A DNA stretch of 64,000 nt from DATAEU01 sp046724395 (GCA_046724395.1 JBKOWM010000020.1:15792-79791); one strand, 5' to 3'. Numbered from the stretch's first letter, positions 42,492 to 51,729 are shown. Translations and numbers: made by a program. The notes: a model not told the origin generated them from the letters alone.

Positions 42492-43274
42492 TCAGCCCCG
42501 TCGCGGATCTGCGACGTTGGATCTTTTTCGTCGGCTTTCGTCGGCGGGCCTGCCCTCCTTGTACGCGGCCATCAGCTCCCTCTTGCGACGGTCGTCCAGA
42601 TACTTCACAGCCTCGCGCATCGTCACGCCGGACGCGCGATGCGTCCGCGGCGCGAGCCACTGGTACACCTCGTCGGGGCGGCGTTTGCCCGTCTCGCGCA
42701 GCACCCACCCGATGGCCTTGCGGATGAAAAACTCCTTCTCGTCGAGCATCGCGTCGGCGTGGGAGGCGAAGCGGCCGAAGCTCGCACCGTCCTTCAGCGG
42801 GAGGAGTTCCGCCAGCAACGCCGAACGGCGCACCCAGAAGTCCTCGTCCTTGGCCCAGCGATCGAGCCGATCCGCGGCCCCTGGGTTCCGAAGGACGACC
42901 GCGCCTGCCACGTCGCCGCTCAGCACGTCGACGAGCGCCCACGTCTTCGACTCACGGATGAGCCGCTCGATCAGGTCGAGGTCGGCCGGCTTCAGCAGTC
43001 GTGCGTGCTCTTCAAGCAGCATCACGGCGGCCATCCGCCGCTCGAACACCGGTTCCGACCACAAAGAAGCCACCAGGGAAACGATGTGGTCGTGGGATAG
43101 ATCCGGGTGCCGCCCGGCGAAGGACTTCATGACGCTGCGGATTCCCCACACGGAGACGCCGAGGAACTCGAGATCGCTCTTCAGGTAGCGCTTCTCGCCC
43201 TCGGCGCGCTCCGGCGTTCCGAGGGCACGCAGTTCCTGCTCCAGCTCGTCGGCCGCCTCAGTCACGAAGAACAT
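42492..43274 (-). CDS. DNA alkylation repair protein (AlkD-like HEAT-repeat)
   Basis: 260 residues made of helical HEAT-like repeats. Segments such as LEFLGVSVWGIRSVMKSFAG, SEPVFERRMAAVMLLEEH, ESKTWALVDVLSGDVAGAVV, DFWVRRSALLAELLPLK and DEKEFFIRKAIGWVLRETGK are the AlkD pattern. The W-x2-R-R and F-I-R-K-A-I-G-W-x-L-R positions contact DNA and the alkylated base. It excises 3- or 7-alkylpurines without an active-site pocket. The ATG at 43274 is supported by a -10 eight bases upstream. Confidence 0.9.
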   Translation of the reverse strand: MFFVTEAADELEQELRALGTPERAEGEKRYLKSDLEFLGVSVWGIRSVMKSFAGRHPDLSHDHIVSLVASLWSEPVFERRMAAVMLLEEHARLLKPADLDLIERLIRESKTWALVDVLSGDVAGAVVLRNPGAADRLDRWAKDEDFWVRRSALLAELLPLKDGASFGRFASHADAMLDEKEFFIRKAIGWVLRETGKRRPDEVYQWLAPRTHRASGVTMREAVKYLDDRRKRELMAAYKEGRPADESRRKRSNVADPRRG

Positions 43275-43282
43275 GAGCGACG

Positions 43283-43288
43283 AGGGTA
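43283..43288 (-). promoter_or_regulatory. -10 hexamer of the AlkD-like gene
   Basis: TACCCT on the minus strand, eight bases before ATG. Confidence 0.4.
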
Positions 43289-43341
43289 GTCGGCTCGAGG
43301 CGATTTGGGAGGACGCGCAAGGAGTTCCTCCCGCCAACTCC

Positions 43342-44331
43342 TCATCGCGGATGTCCGAGGACATCCGGGTTCACGACGTTGGTCGGCTTTCCTGCCGCGT
43401 AGGCATTGATCTGATCGAACACGTCGGAGAACTGCACGTCGAACTCGTCCTTCGTCACGTACCCGATGTGCGGCGTAACGACGACGCTGCTCATCTGCAA
43501 CAGCGGATGTGACGTGTCGCGAAGCGGTTCCTCGTCGAAGACGTCGACGGCAGCCATGCCGGGCCGGCCCGCCTGCAGGGCCGAGACCAGCGCGCCGGCT
43601 TCGATGAGCGCCGCACGGCTCGTGTTCACGAGAAGCGCCGTCGGCTTCATGCGAGCGAGGTCCGAGGCCTTGATGATCCCTCGCGTCGCCGGTACTAGAC
43701 GCATATGAATTGACAACACATCGCATGCTTCGAAGAACGAGGCCTTGCTCTCGGCAGATTCGTAGCCATCGGTCTGCGCCCTCGCGAGCGACGTCTCCCG
43801 GCCCCAGACGACGACGCGCATCCCAAAGGCTCGGCCGTACCCGGCGACGACGGCACCGATCCGGCCGTAGCCGTAGATGCCAAGAGACTTGCCGTAAAGC
43901 GAGTCCCCGACGCCCATCTGCCACTCACCTGCACGCAGGGACGCCGCCTGCTGCGGAATCTGTCGCATCGCCGCGAGGACGAGGCCCCACGTGAGCTCGG
44001 CCGTTGCGTGCGACGGCGTGTCCGAGTGCAGATCGGATGAGACGATGATTCCGAGCCGCGTGCACGCGTCGAGGTCGATGTGAGGATAGACGCTCCGCTG
44101 GCTGATCAGTCGCAGCGTCGGCAGCCGCTCGAGCAGTGGCGCGCGTATCCGCGTCCGCTCCCGTATGAGCACGAGCGCCTCGCATCTTTGTAGTCGGTCG
44201 GTCAGGACGTCGACGTCCTCGACGTGGTCGTTCCACACCGTAACCTCGTGTTCCGCGAGTTTTTCGAAGCACGGCAACCCGCGGAGTGTGTCGAACCAGT
44301 CGTCGAGGATCGTTACCTTCATACGCCCCAT
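43342..44331 (-). CDS. D-2-hydroxyacid dehydrogenase
   Basis: 329 residues of the D-isomer 2-hydroxyacid dehydrogenase family. The NAD-binding motif is [20 protein letters not shown], followed by MRVVVWGRE. Catalytic Arg is in [16 protein letters not shown], Glu in [17 protein letters not shown] and His in [11 protein letters not shown]. The N-terminal half ([16 protein letters not shown]) resembles phosphoglycerate-dehydrogenase-like proteins of unknown substrate. ATG at 44331 or 44322 (MKVTILDD) may be the start. Confidence 0.9.
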   Translation of the reverse strand: MGRMKVTILDDWFDTLRGLPCFEKLAEHEVTVWNDHVEDVDVLTDRLQRCEALVLIRERTRIRAPLLERLPTLRLISQRSVYPHIDLDACTRLGIIVSSDLHSDTPSHATAELTWGLVLAAMRQIPQQAASLRAGEWQMGVGDSLYGKSLGIYGYGRIGAVVAGYGRAFGMRVVVWGRETSLARAQTDGYESAESKASFFEACDVLSIHMRLVPATRGIIKASDLARMKPTALLVNTSRAALIEAGALVSALQAGRPGMAAVDVFDEEPLRDTSHPLLQMSSVVVTPHIGYVTKDEFDVQFSDVFDQINAYAAGKPTNVVNPDVLGHPR

Positions 44332-44386
44332 CGTCTCATTGGGATGCAGACGTCGTTGCGGTGCGGCTTCCTTCGATGACCACGTC

Positions 44387-44640
44387 TCAACGTGACAACC
44401 AGTACAGGCTGATGCCCAGGATCCTCAGATGAATGGCCTGGTCGGTCACGATCACTCCCCAAGACGCCATCGCGAAGTTCTGCTTCCAGCGGAGCTGAGC
44501 AGCAGTCGCGTCGGCCATCTCCGGTCGACGATCGCATGGGTGCTGCCGAGATCCCGAGGAACCACACCGCACGCAGGTCATGCCACACCGGGAGAACGAG
44601 AAGAGCCAACGTCAGATGGTAGGTGAGGACGTGAACGAGG
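44387..44640 (-). pseudogene. Possible decayed small membrane protein
   Basis: On the minus strand one frame reads VLTYHLTLALLVLPVWHDLR and VWFLGISAAP, a hydrophobic segment. The adjacent frame then reads QLRWKQNFAMASWGVIVTDQ and ends ISLYWLSR. The two could be one small membrane protein split by a frameshift. No family is recognised. Confidence 0.25.
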
Positions 44641-44656
44641 GAGAAGCCAGCGCCGG

Positions 44657-44850
44657 ATGAGGTTCAGCGAGCTCAGGCTCGGGCTCGATCACGTCGCATT
44701 CGGCTGCGAGGACCGAGCGGAACTCGAGAACTCGACGAGCTCGGCATCCAGCACACCGACATCGAGGACTCGCACCACGGGTCGGACGTGAGCTTGCGAG
44801 ACCCCGACGGTATCGCGCTCGAGTTCTTCGCCCCGCTGAGCCATGGGAGC
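44657..44850 (+). pseudogene. VOC (glyoxalase-like) family remnant
   Basis: The plus frame LGLDHVAFGCEDRAELE is the start of a VOC half-domain with its metal histidine. After a small deletion the next frame reads LDELGIQHTDIEDSHHGSDV and LRDPDGIALEFFAPLSH, including the metal glutamate. Only the second beta-alpha-beta module remains, and it is frameshifted near 44728, so it is not functional. Confidence 0.7.
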
Positions 44851-44924
44851 GGCGCCGATCTGGGTAGGGGTATCAGAACGCGGTTCGCGGATGAACGAGG
44901 ACACGGCCCGCGCGGGAGGACGGC

Positions 44925-45515
44925 ATGGGCAGACTGATCGTCAGCGAGTTCGTCACTCTGGACGGGGTGATCCAGTCGCCGGGCTATCCGGACGAGGACC
45001 CGAGCGGCGGCTTCGACGCGGGCGGCTGGCAGCCGCAGTACTTCGACGACGAGGGTGGCCGGGCCGTCATGGGCCGGCTGAGCGAGTCCGGCGGACTCGT
45101 CCTCGGTCGGCGCACGTACCAGATCTTCGCGGGGTACTGGCCGAACGCGTCCGCCGACGACCCGATGGCGGCAATCATCAACGGGCTCCCGAAGTACGCG
45201 GTCTCGACGACGCTGCGGGAGCCCCTCCCCTGGAGCAACAGCCACGTGATCAAGGGCAACGTCGCCAAGGAGATCGAGGAGCTCAAGGCGCAGGACGGTA
45301 AAGACCTCATCGTGATCGGTAGTGGGGAGCTCGTCCAGACGCTCATGGATGAGGACCTGGTCGACGAGTTCGCGTTGATGATCCATCCGCTCGTGATCGG
45401 CGGCGGGAAGCGGCTTTTCCGCGACGGCACTCCGGCGAAGAAGCTTCGGCTGACGAACACCACGACGACGAGCACGGGGGTCATGATCGCCTCGTACGTT
45501 CCAGCCGATCGCTAA
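44925..45515 (+). CDS. Dihydrofolate reductase family protein (RibD C-terminal domain-like)
   Basis: 196 residues. It begins GRLIVSEFVTLDGVIQSPG, the standard opening of the RibD-C/DHFR-like family, then GGLVLGRRTYQIFAGYWP and DLIVIGSGELVQTLMDEDLV, which form the NADPH site, and MIHPLVIGGGKRLFRDG at the end. These actinobacterial homologues reduce unknown pyrimidines or pterins and are not the main DHFR. The ribosome site GGGAGGAC precedes the ATG. Confidence 0.9.
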   Translation: MGRLIVSEFVTLDGVIQSPGYPDEDPSGGFDAGGWQPQYFDDEGGRAVMGRLSESGGLVLGRRTYQIFAGYWPNASADDPMAAIINGLPKYAVSTTLREPLPWSNSHVIKGNVAKEIEELKAQDGKDLIVIGSGELVQTLMDEDLVDEFALMIHPLVIGGGKRLFRDGTPAKKLRLTNTTTTSTGVMIASYVPADR

Positions 45516-45534
45516 ACGACGGCCGACGCGAAAC

Positions 45535-45555
45535 AGCCCGAGCCGGAAGCGGGCT
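45535..45555. terminator. Weak hairpin between convergent genes
   Basis: AGCCCG/CGGGCT with a nine-base loop, located between the DHFR-like gene and the convergent oxidoreductase gene. No T-tract. Confidence 0.3.
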
Positions 45556-45592
45556 CTCGTCGTCGCAGACGTTCGCTTGCAGGAGCAGTCGT

Positions 45593-46723
45593 CTAGCGCT
45601 GCTCGTCAGGCGGGCGCGTGGGATCGTGAACGTGGGCGTCCGAGAAGTCGGCGACGTCGAGTCTCAGGTTCACAGGCTCGAAGGTGGACGTGACCCGGAC
45701 GGCGGCCCGCTCTCTGACCGCCGTCTGTGCGGCGTCGAGCACGTCGAGGAGATGAACGTCCTGCTCGATCGTGGCCAGAGGCTGGCGCGACTGATGAATC
45801 GCAGAAATTAGTTCGCGCAATCCGTCGGTCCACAGCCACGTCGCATCGAGTGCGTCGACCAGCCGCCAGGAAGCCTCCTTCGAGCGATAGACCTCGTACC
45901 CCCGTGGATCCCAGTCATCACCCAAGAGATTGGCGGCTCCCTCTGTGCCGTAGAGCTCCAGCGCCGGTCGCCGGTAGGCACGGATCTGCCAGCTCGCGAT
46001 CGTCGACGACAGAGCCCCCGAGTGGTGTCGCGAGGTCAGATGGAAGACGTCGGGGACCTCGCCGGCCGGCATCGCATCGAAGGAGGCCATCGCCGCGGAC
46101 GTCTCCGCCGCGACAACCTCGGCGATCGGCCCGAGGAGGGACGTGAAGCTCTTCAGGTTGTAGACGCCGAGGTCGGCTAGCGGTCCGACCTCGACCATCC
46201 AGCTGTTCCAATCCGGACGCGGAACACCGTAGAGCCCTCTCGCGGAATGGACCCGTCCGATCGCCCCGTCGGCGATCTCTGTCCACAACGCGCGAAACGT
46301 CGGCGCAAGCTGGACGAAGGGTGCCGCGAGTAGATGAACCCCGCGTGCACGTGCGAGCTCGGCCAGCTCGGCCCCCTCCCGCCGCGAGGACGCGAGCGGC
46401 TTCTCGACGAGGACGTGCTTCGCGTTCTCCAACGCGAGCTTCGCGAGCTCGGCATGGCTGGCCGCCGCCGTGAGCACCAGGACGACGTCGACGTCGCTCT
46501 CCACGACCGCCTCGGGATCGGCCACCAGCGCGGCGCCCGGACGCCTGGAACGGATCCGCTCCCATGTCTCGGGTCGCCGGGCGCAAATTGGGCCGGCCTC
46601 GGCCAGACCCCGGGGAACGAGGCGATCGAGCAGCTGCAGATACGCCCACAGCACGCTGCCACTACCGATGAACCCGACCCGTACCGGAGAGGAGCTCGAT
46701 CGGTCCGCCCCCCGCGCCATCAC
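45593..46723 (-). CDS. Gfo/Idh/MocA-family oxidoreductase (divergent gene of the sugar-type cluster)
   Basis: 376 residues. NAD(P)-binding fold VRVGFIGSGSVLWAYLQLL; the family lysine is in HVLVEKPLASSRREGAELAE; the substrate-domain segment is VEVGPLADLGVYNLKSFTSL. These enzymes oxidise or reduce hydroxyls of sugars, cyclitols and derivatives. It is transcribed away from the GntR regulator, sharing a 100-base promoter region with it, so co-regulation with the big operon is likely. The start is GTG 46723 (gap of eight from the -10) or ATG 46720. Confidence 0.88.
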   Translation of the reverse strand: MMARGADRSSSSPVRVGFIGSGSVLWAYLQLLDRLVPRGLAEAGPICARRPETWERIRSRRPGAALVADPEAVVESDVDVVLVLTAAASHAELAKLALENAKHVLVEKPLASSRREGAELAELARARGVHLLAAPFVQLAPTFRALWTEIADGAIGRVHSARGLYGVPRPDWNSWMVEVGPLADLGVYNLKSFTSLLGPIAEVVAAETSAAMASFDAMPAGEVPDVFHLTSRHHSGALSSTIASWQIRAYRRPALELYGTEGAANLLGDDWDPRGYEVYRSKEASWRLVDALDATWLWTDGLRELISAIHQSRQPLATIEQDVHLLDVLDAAQTAVRERAAVRVTSTFEPVNLRLDVADFSDAHVHDPTRPPDEQR

Positions 46724-46731
46724 GATCGCGG

Positions 46732-46737
46732 ACTATA
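46732..46737 (-). promoter_or_regulatory. -10 hexamer of the divergent oxidoreductase
   Basis: TATAGT on the minus strand, close to consensus TATAAT, eight bases before the GTG. Confidence 0.55.
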
Positions 46738-46761
46738 CGTTCCGGATGGAGGGACGCCGCT

Positions 46762-46780
46762 CGCCGGCCGCAGGCCGGCG
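46762..46780. repeat. Inverted repeat in the divergent promoter region
   Basis: CGCCGGCC/GGCCGGCG around a three-base centre, lying between the two divergent promoters. It could be an operator, or a cruciform insulating the two transcripts. Confidence 0.4.
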
Positions 46781-46786
46781 GCGAGT

Positions 46787-46816
46787 TTGACCTCAAAATT
46801 CGTAACGTTGTAACGT
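46787..46816 (+). promoter_or_regulatory. Promoter and possible operator of the GntR-led operon
   Basis: TTGACC, an 18-base gap, then TAACGT, seven bases before the ATG: the best complete -35/-10 pair in the window. An inverted repeat ACGTT-GT-AACGT covers the -10. GntR-family repressors bind such short palindromes, so autoregulation by the encoded HutC-type protein is likely. Confidence 0.6.
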
Positions 46817-46823
46817 CCGCGCG

Positions 46824-47642
46824 ATGAGCGCGTCGCTCGAGCCGAAGCCCGCCGAGTCGACCCGCCCTCTGGCGTCGCCGAGAAAGATCAACCGCGACGT
46901 TCCGGTTCCGCTTCACTTCCAACTCCGCGCGCTGCTCGTGGAGATGATCGAGCGAGGCGAGGTCCCGCCCGGCGAGCCGTTGCCGCCCGAGCGGACGCTG
47001 GCCGCACGCTACGGCGTGTCGCTGACTCCCATCCGGCAAGCGATCTTGGACCTCGTCAAGGAGGGCGTGCTGTATCGGCGCCCGGGAAGCGGAACCTTCA
47101 TCCGGGAGCCGCCGACGACCGAACGGGTTTCGGTCTTGAGTTCGTTCAGCGAGAGCCTGAGGGCGCGGGGCGCGGACGTCGACGTGACGGTCCTCGTGCA
47201 GCGGCGGACGCGGACGCCACGCGAGATCGCCCCGCTCGTCGGACCCACCCGAGACGTCCTCATCATCGAACGCGTGACGGTCATCGACGGCGAGCCGGCC
47301 GCCGTCCTTCGCTCGTCGCTCCCGGCCGACCGATTTCCCGATCTCGAACACGCCAAGCTCCCGCGCGGGTCGCTCTATCGGTACCTCGAGGACGCGGCCG
47401 GCGTCGTTCCGATGCGCGCCGAGACCACGGTACAGGTCGTCCCTTGCAGCACCGTGCGATCCGAGCAGCTCGGGATCGCCGCTGGAGCACCGCTCCTGCA
47501 GGCCACGGGCGCCGTGTTCGACGCCGACGACGACGTCATCGAGGCGTTCGAGGTCCAGTACCGCTCGGATGTCGTCCGCTTGCGATTCGACACGCTGCAG
47601 ACTGCCGAGGACATCGTCGCCGGCCGGGCACGATCGCCGTAG
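46824..47642 (+). CDS. GntR-family transcriptional regulator (HutC/UTRA type)
   Basis: 272 residues. The N-terminal winged helix shows VPLHFQLRALLVEMIERGEV, PPERTLAARYGVSLTPIRQA and LYRRPGSGTFI. A UTRA ligand domain follows, with VLIIERVTVIDGEPAAVLRS and the late GAVFDADDDVIEAFEVQYRS, which senses a small metabolite, often a sugar phosphate or amino acid. It heads the cluster, 47 bases before the binding-protein gene, and is divergent from an oxidoreductase gene. It should repress both directions until the imported compound or a derivative is bound; the effector is unknown. Confidence 0.92.
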   Translation: MSASLEPKPAESTRPLASPRKINRDVPVPLHFQLRALLVEMIERGEVPPGEPLPPERTLAARYGVSLTPIRQAILDLVKEGVLYRRPGSGTFIREPPTTERVSVLSSFSESLRARGADVDVTVLVQRRTRTPREIAPLVGPTRDVLIIERVTVIDGEPAAVLRSSLPADRFPDLEHAKLPRGSLYRYLEDAAGVVPMRAETTVQVVPCSTVRSEQLGIAAGAPLLQATGAVFDADDDVIEAFEVQYRSDVVRLRFDTLQTAEDIVAGRARSP

Positions 47643-47689
47643 GGAGCAGTGCACCGCACGTTCGAACATCGTGAAGGAGGGGAAGCGCG

Positions 47690-48895
47690 ATGAGGCAACG
47701 GCCCGACGCTCCATCGATCAGGTTCACGCGGCGCGAACTGCTTCGACAGGCCGGGGTCGCTGCGGTCGCGGCGGGAGGCCTCCCAGCCCTGCTCGCGGCG
47801 TGCAGCAACGACAACGGAGGCGGCGCGACCCCGACGGCCGGCGGATCGGCGGGCGGCGCGGCCGACATCAGTGGGACGACGCTCGACTTCTACAGCTGGC
47901 AGGGATACGACATTCCCGTCAAGCCGATCAAGGCGTGGCTGAAGGACAACGACGTCACCATGAAGACGACGTACATCAGCACGCACGACGACATCACCGC
48001 GAAGTTCACGACGGGCGGCGGCCGCGGGAACTACAACCTCAGCACGTACGAGGCCGGGTGGGGCCCCTTGTACATCGACCTCGGGATCCCGACGGTCCTC
48101 GACGTCTCCCGCGTCCCCAACTTTCAGAAGGCGTACGACGTCTTCAAGACCGGCACGGCAGGCAAGTGGTTCAACGTGGACGGAAAGCAATACGCGTTTC
48201 CGTTCACGTGGGGCGTCCAGGGCATCAACTACCAGTCGGATGCGATCGACGCGCCCACGAGCTACCGCGACCTGCTCGAGCCGCAGTTCAAAGACAAGTT
48301 CGGCATCACCGACGACCCGGTCGCGACGATCGTGATCGGCGCGTACGCCCTCGGGATCTACCGCGCGGACAGCCTGTATACGCCCGAGCAGCTCGACCAG
48401 ATCCTCAACTTCTGGACGCAGATGAAGGCGAACGCGCGCCTGATCATCCCGTCGTACGGCAACATGGCCGATCTCCTGGCCTCCGGCGAGATCGTCGCCG
48501 GAACGCCGGGGTGGGCAGCCGTGAACAGCTTCGCCGCCGACAAGGGCGACGACGCCGTCCAGCACACCGTTCCCAAGGAGGGCGCGGCGACGTTCTGTGA
48601 TGCGTACATGATCCCCGCCGAGGCTCCGAACCCGGACACGGCGTACGCGTTCATCGACGCTGCGCTAACCCCCGAGGCGCAGGCGGCCGAGGCCGCGTAC
48701 CTGGTGCAGGCCTGTGTGGTCCCCGAAGCGCTCGACATGATGGATGAAGCAACCAGAACGCTGTATCCGTACGACGAGATCGAGGAGCTGCTCAACAAGA
48801 CAGCGCCGCTCGAGGCGATCCCGGCGAAGGTCCCGAGCGGCTACGCCTCCTATCAGGACTGGGTCAAGGGCTGGGAAGGCGTCAAGGCCGGCTGA
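47690..48895 (+). CDS. PotD-type ABC substrate-binding protein (Tat lipoprotein)
   Basis: 401 residues. The signal contains a twin-arginine motif (FTRRELLRQAGVAAVAAGG) and a lipobox ending LLAAC, so it should be exported folded by Tat and lipid-anchored. The mature part matches the spermidine/putrescine-binding class: LDFYSWQGYDIP and FPFTWGVQGINYQSDAIDAP. The family also binds other cationic or amino compounds. A ribosome site GAAGGAGGGG precedes the ATG. First structural gene of the operon. Confidence 0.92.
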   Translation: MRQRPDAPSIRFTRRELLRQAGVAAVAAGGLPALLAACSNDNGGGATPTAGGSAGGAADISGTTLDFYSWQGYDIPVKPIKAWLKDNDVTMKTTYISTHDDITAKFTTGGGRGNYNLSTYEAGWGPLYIDLGIPTVLDVSRVPNFQKAYDVFKTGTAGKWFNVDGKQYAFPFTWGVQGINYQSDAIDAPTSYRDLLEPQFKDKFGITDDPVATIVIGAYALGIYRADSLYTPEQLDQILNFWTQMKANARLIIPSYGNMADLLASGEIVAGTPGWAAVNSFAADKGDDAVQHTVPKEGAATFCDAYMIPAEAPNPDTAYAFIDAALTPEAQAAEAAYLVQACVVPEALDMMDEATRTLYPYDEIEELLNKTAPLEAIPAKVPSGYASYQDWVKGWEGVKAG

Positions 48896-48896
48896 A

Positions 48897-49787
48897 TTGA
48901 GCGCGGCGGCCCGTACGGCGGCACCGAGCGCGCTGGCGACCCGGCGTCGCCGGCGCTCGGTGCTGTTCCTGGCCAGCCCGGCGCTTCTGGTGATCGCGGC
49001 GGCCCTGCTCCTGCCGATCATGCTGCTGCTGGTGCAGAGCTTCATCGTGTCGCTCGGCTACGGTCAACTGCAGTACACCTTCACGCTCGAGAACTACACA
49101 GAGGCGCTCGCGGATCCCCTCTACCGGGGCATCGCCGTGCGGACTTTCGCTATGGCGGCGGCCAACGCCTCCGTCTGCCTGGTGCTCGGCTACCCCGCAG
49201 CCTTCTACATCACGTTTCGGCTGCGGCGGGCGAAGAACCTCGCGCTGTTCCTCGTCGTTGTCTCGCTCTTCACGAGTTATCTCGTTCGCCTGTACGCCTG
49301 GTACACGATCCTGGGGCAGAAGGGCGTGATCAACACCGCCCTGAAGAGTGTGGGCCTCATCGACTCGCCCGTCTCGTTCCTGCTGTTCAGCAAATGGGCC
49401 GTCCTCATCGCGTTCGTCAACGTCTTCCTGCCGTTCACGATCCTGATCCTGGCGTCGTCGATGCAGGGCATCCCCGGCGACCTGCTCGAGAACTCACGAG
49501 ATCTCGGTGCAAACGCCCTCCAGAGCTTCACGAAGGTGGTCTTGCCGCTGACCACGACCGGCCTGGTGTCGGCGTTCGCGTACACGTTCGTGCTGACGTC
49601 GGGCGACTACATAACGCCGGCCCTGCTCGGCGGCAAGCAGGGGACGACGCTGGCGACCGTCGTATCGGATCAGTTCGTCGCCTTCGGTAACCAGCCGGGC
49701 GGCGCCGCGATCTCGTTCCTGATGATGCTCACGTTCGCCGCGGTCTACGCCGCCGTGGCGCAGGTGCAGCGGTACAAGGGCCTGTGA
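48897..49787 (+). CDS. PotB-type ABC permease
   Basis: 296 residues with about six transmembrane helices. FTLENYTEALADPLYRGIAV, YPAAFYITFRLRRAKNLALF, the EAA loop ENSRDLGANALQSFTKVVLP, and TSGDYITPALLGGKQGTT are typical of the PotB/PotH subfamily. Start is a TTG one base after the TGA of the binding-protein gene. It pairs with the next gene product to form the channel. Confidence 0.9.
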   Translation: MSAAARTAAPSALATRRRRRSVLFLASPALLVIAAALLLPIMLLLVQSFIVSLGYGQLQYTFTLENYTEALADPLYRGIAVRTFAMAAANASVCLVLGYPAAFYITFRLRRAKNLALFLVVVSLFTSYLVRLYAWYTILGQKGVINTALKSVGLIDSPVSFLLFSKWAVLIAFVNVFLPFTILILASSMQGIPGDLLENSRDLGANALQSFTKVVLPLTTTGLVSAFAYTFVLTSGDYITPALLGGKQGTTLATVVSDQFVAFGNQPGGAAISFLMMLTFAAVYAAVAQVQRYKGL

Positions 49788-50566
49788 GGCGGCGACCGCG
49801 CAGCTGGGGGCTGTTGATCTATACGAGCCTCGTCTTCGCGTTCCTGTTCGCACCGGTGCTCATCGTGGTGTTGTTCTCGTTCAACCGAACGGCGGCGCTG
49901 ACGTTCCCGTTCGAGGGATGGTCCCTCCGCTGGTACCGCGCCGTGTTCGCCTCGCCGGAGTATCGCGGCGCAATCGTCGCCAGCCTGAAGGTTGCTCTCG
50001 CGACGGTCGCGATCGTCGGCGCCGTCGGTACCCTCGCCGCGATCGCGGTGACACGATATTCGTTCCGGGGCCGCGAGGCGCTGCGGTCGGTCGTCCTCCT
50101 GCCCGCGGCACTGCCCGGTCTGTTCATCGGCATCGGACTGTTGTCGCTGTACGTTCGCACGCATGTCGACCTGTCGCTCGGCACGGCGGCGGTCGGTCAT
50201 GTGATCTACACCCTGCCGTATTTCTTCCTCGTGGCGAGCAGCCGCCTGCTGCGGTTCGATCCGCTGCTCGAGGAGAGCGCGCGTGATCTCGGAGCGAGCT
50301 CCTTCACGACGTTTCGCCGGGTAACGCTCCCGATCATCGCGCCGGCGCTGATTGCGGGCGCGCTCGTCGTGTTCTCGCTGTCGTGGGACGAGGTGCTCAT
50401 CACGTTCTTTACGATCGGGTCCCAGAACACGTTGCCGCTCCTGATCTACTCCCGCGTCCGGCAGGCCGTCGATCCGTCGATCAATGCGATCTCGGCGCTG
50501 CTGCTGACTGGATCGCTCGTGTTCATCGTTGGCGTCCGGCGATTCGTCGTGGATCTGCAGCAATGA
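49784..50566 (+). CDS. PotC-type ABC permease
   Basis: 260 residues with about six transmembrane helices. It opens with PVLIVVLFSFNRTAALTFPF and EGWSLRWYRAVFASPEY, the PotC hallmark. The EAA loop is EESARDLGASSFTTFRRVTL, and LSWDEVLITFFTIGSQNTLP follows. The GTG start overlaps the upstream stop (GTGA) and the stop overlaps the ATPase start (ATGA). Confidence 0.92.
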   Translation: MRRRPRSWGLLIYTSLVFAFLFAPVLIVVLFSFNRTAALTFPFEGWSLRWYRAVFASPEYRGAIVASLKVALATVAIVGAVGTLAAIAVTRYSFRGREALRSVVLLPAALPGLFIGIGLLSLYVRTHVDLSLGTAAVGHVIYTLPYFFLVASSRLLRFDPLLEESARDLGASSFTTFRRVTLPIIAPALIAGALVVFSLSWDEVLITFFTIGSQNTLPLLIYSRVRQAVDPSINAISALLLTGSLVFIVGVRRFVVDLQQ

Positions 50567-51729
50567 GGGGCGACGACGTGGGGGAGACCACACCCGCCGG
50601 CGTGCGGATCGAGCGTGTCTCCAGGGTCTTCGACGGGGTCCCGGCCGTGAAGGACTTCTCCCTCGACATCGCCCCCGGCGAATTCGTCAGTCTGCTCGGA
50701 CCCAGCGGATGCGGGAAGACGACGCTGCTTCGGATCGTCGGCGGGTTCGAGTTCCCCGACGAGGGCCGCGTCGTCCTGGACGGCGCCGACATCACGACGG
50801 TGCCGCCGCACAAGCGGCCGATCAACATGGTCTTCCAGCGAGTCACACTGTTTCCGCACCTGAACGTCGCACAGAACGTTGCATTCGGGCTGCGGATCGC
50901 GCGCGTCGACAAGGCCGAGATCGACAGGCGGGTGCGGGATGCCCTCGAGCTCGTCCGCCTGCCGGGCTTCGAGCGACGGGAGGTCCACACCCTGTCGGGT
51001 GGCCAGGCGCAGCGAGTCGCACTCGCGCGAGCGCTCGTGAACCGACCGCGCGTGCTGCTGTTCGACGAGCCGCTCTCAGCGCTCGATCTCAAGATCCGCC
51101 GTGAGCTGCAGATCGAGCTGAAGGACATCCACCGGGAGCTGCAGGGCACGTTCGTCTACGTCACGCACGACCAGGAGGAGGCGATGAGCATGTCCGACCG
51201 GGTCGTCGTCATGCGCCTGGGCGAGATCGAGCAGGCCGGCACCCCGATCGAGCTGTACCGCGACCCAGTGTCGCTCTTCGTCGCGTCGTTTGTCGGCAGC
51301 TCCAACGTCCTCCCCGTCACGGTGAGGAGCATCGAGCAGGACGCGACGGTCGTCGAGCTGCAGCAGGACCTCGCCGTGCGAGCCGGCCCCGCCTCCCGGT
51401 TGGAACGCGGGGCGAGGGCGGCGCTGGTGCTGCGCGCCGAGGCGATCCGCCTCGAGCCGGCCGGGACTCGAGCTTCGCGGACGATCACCGACGTCGTCCG
51501 GCTCCCCGGCCGCGTCGCCGACGTTCGCTTCGTGGGGGCGGTCGTGCATTACCGGGTCGACGCCGCCGGCGTCCGACTGCACGTGATCGAGTCGTCCGAG
51601 GGCTCCCTGCTGGCGGAGCGCTCGGAGATCGATGTGACGTGGAGGCTGGCGGATGCGCTCGTGCTACCCGAAGAGGACGTGGCCAGTGCACGGGTGGAGG
51701 GCTCCGAACCCGGAGGAGGAGCCGCGTGA
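50563..51729 (+). CDS. PotA-type ABC transporter ATP-binding protein
   Basis: 388 residues. Walker A LLGPSGCGKTTLLRI, Q-loop MVFQRVTLFPHLNVAQNVAF, signature LSGGQAQRVALARAL, Walker B RVLLFDEPLSALD and H-loop YVTHDQEEAMSMSD are all intact. A C-terminal TOBE domain (about 280-370) is typical for PotA-like ATPases. The ATG overlaps the previous stop. It completes a four-gene importer. Confidence 0.94.
   Translation: MRGDDVGETTPAGVRIERVSRVFDGVPAVKDFSLDIAPGEFVSLLGPSGCGKTTLLRIVGGFEFPDEGRVVLDGADITTVPPHKRPINMVFQRVTLFPHLNVAQNVAFGLRIARVDKAEIDRRVRDALELVRLPGFERREVHTLSGGQAQRVALARALVNRPRVLLFDEPLSALDLKIRRELQIELKDIHRELQGTFVYVTHDQEEAMSMSDRVVVMRLGEIEQAGTPIELYRDPVSLFVASFVGSSNVLPVTVRSIEQDATVVELQQDLAVRAGPASRLERGARAALVLRAEAIRLEPAGTRASRTITDVVRLPGRVADVRFVGAVVHYRVDAAGVRLHVIESSEGSLLAERSEIDVTWRLADALVLPEEDVASARVEGSEPGGGAA

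Noticed and set aside
49745..50593. A 282-codon minus-strand frame across the PotC-type gene
   Set aside because: Arg/Glu/Asp-rich antisense shadow of a membrane-protein gene, a common artefact in GC-rich DNA.
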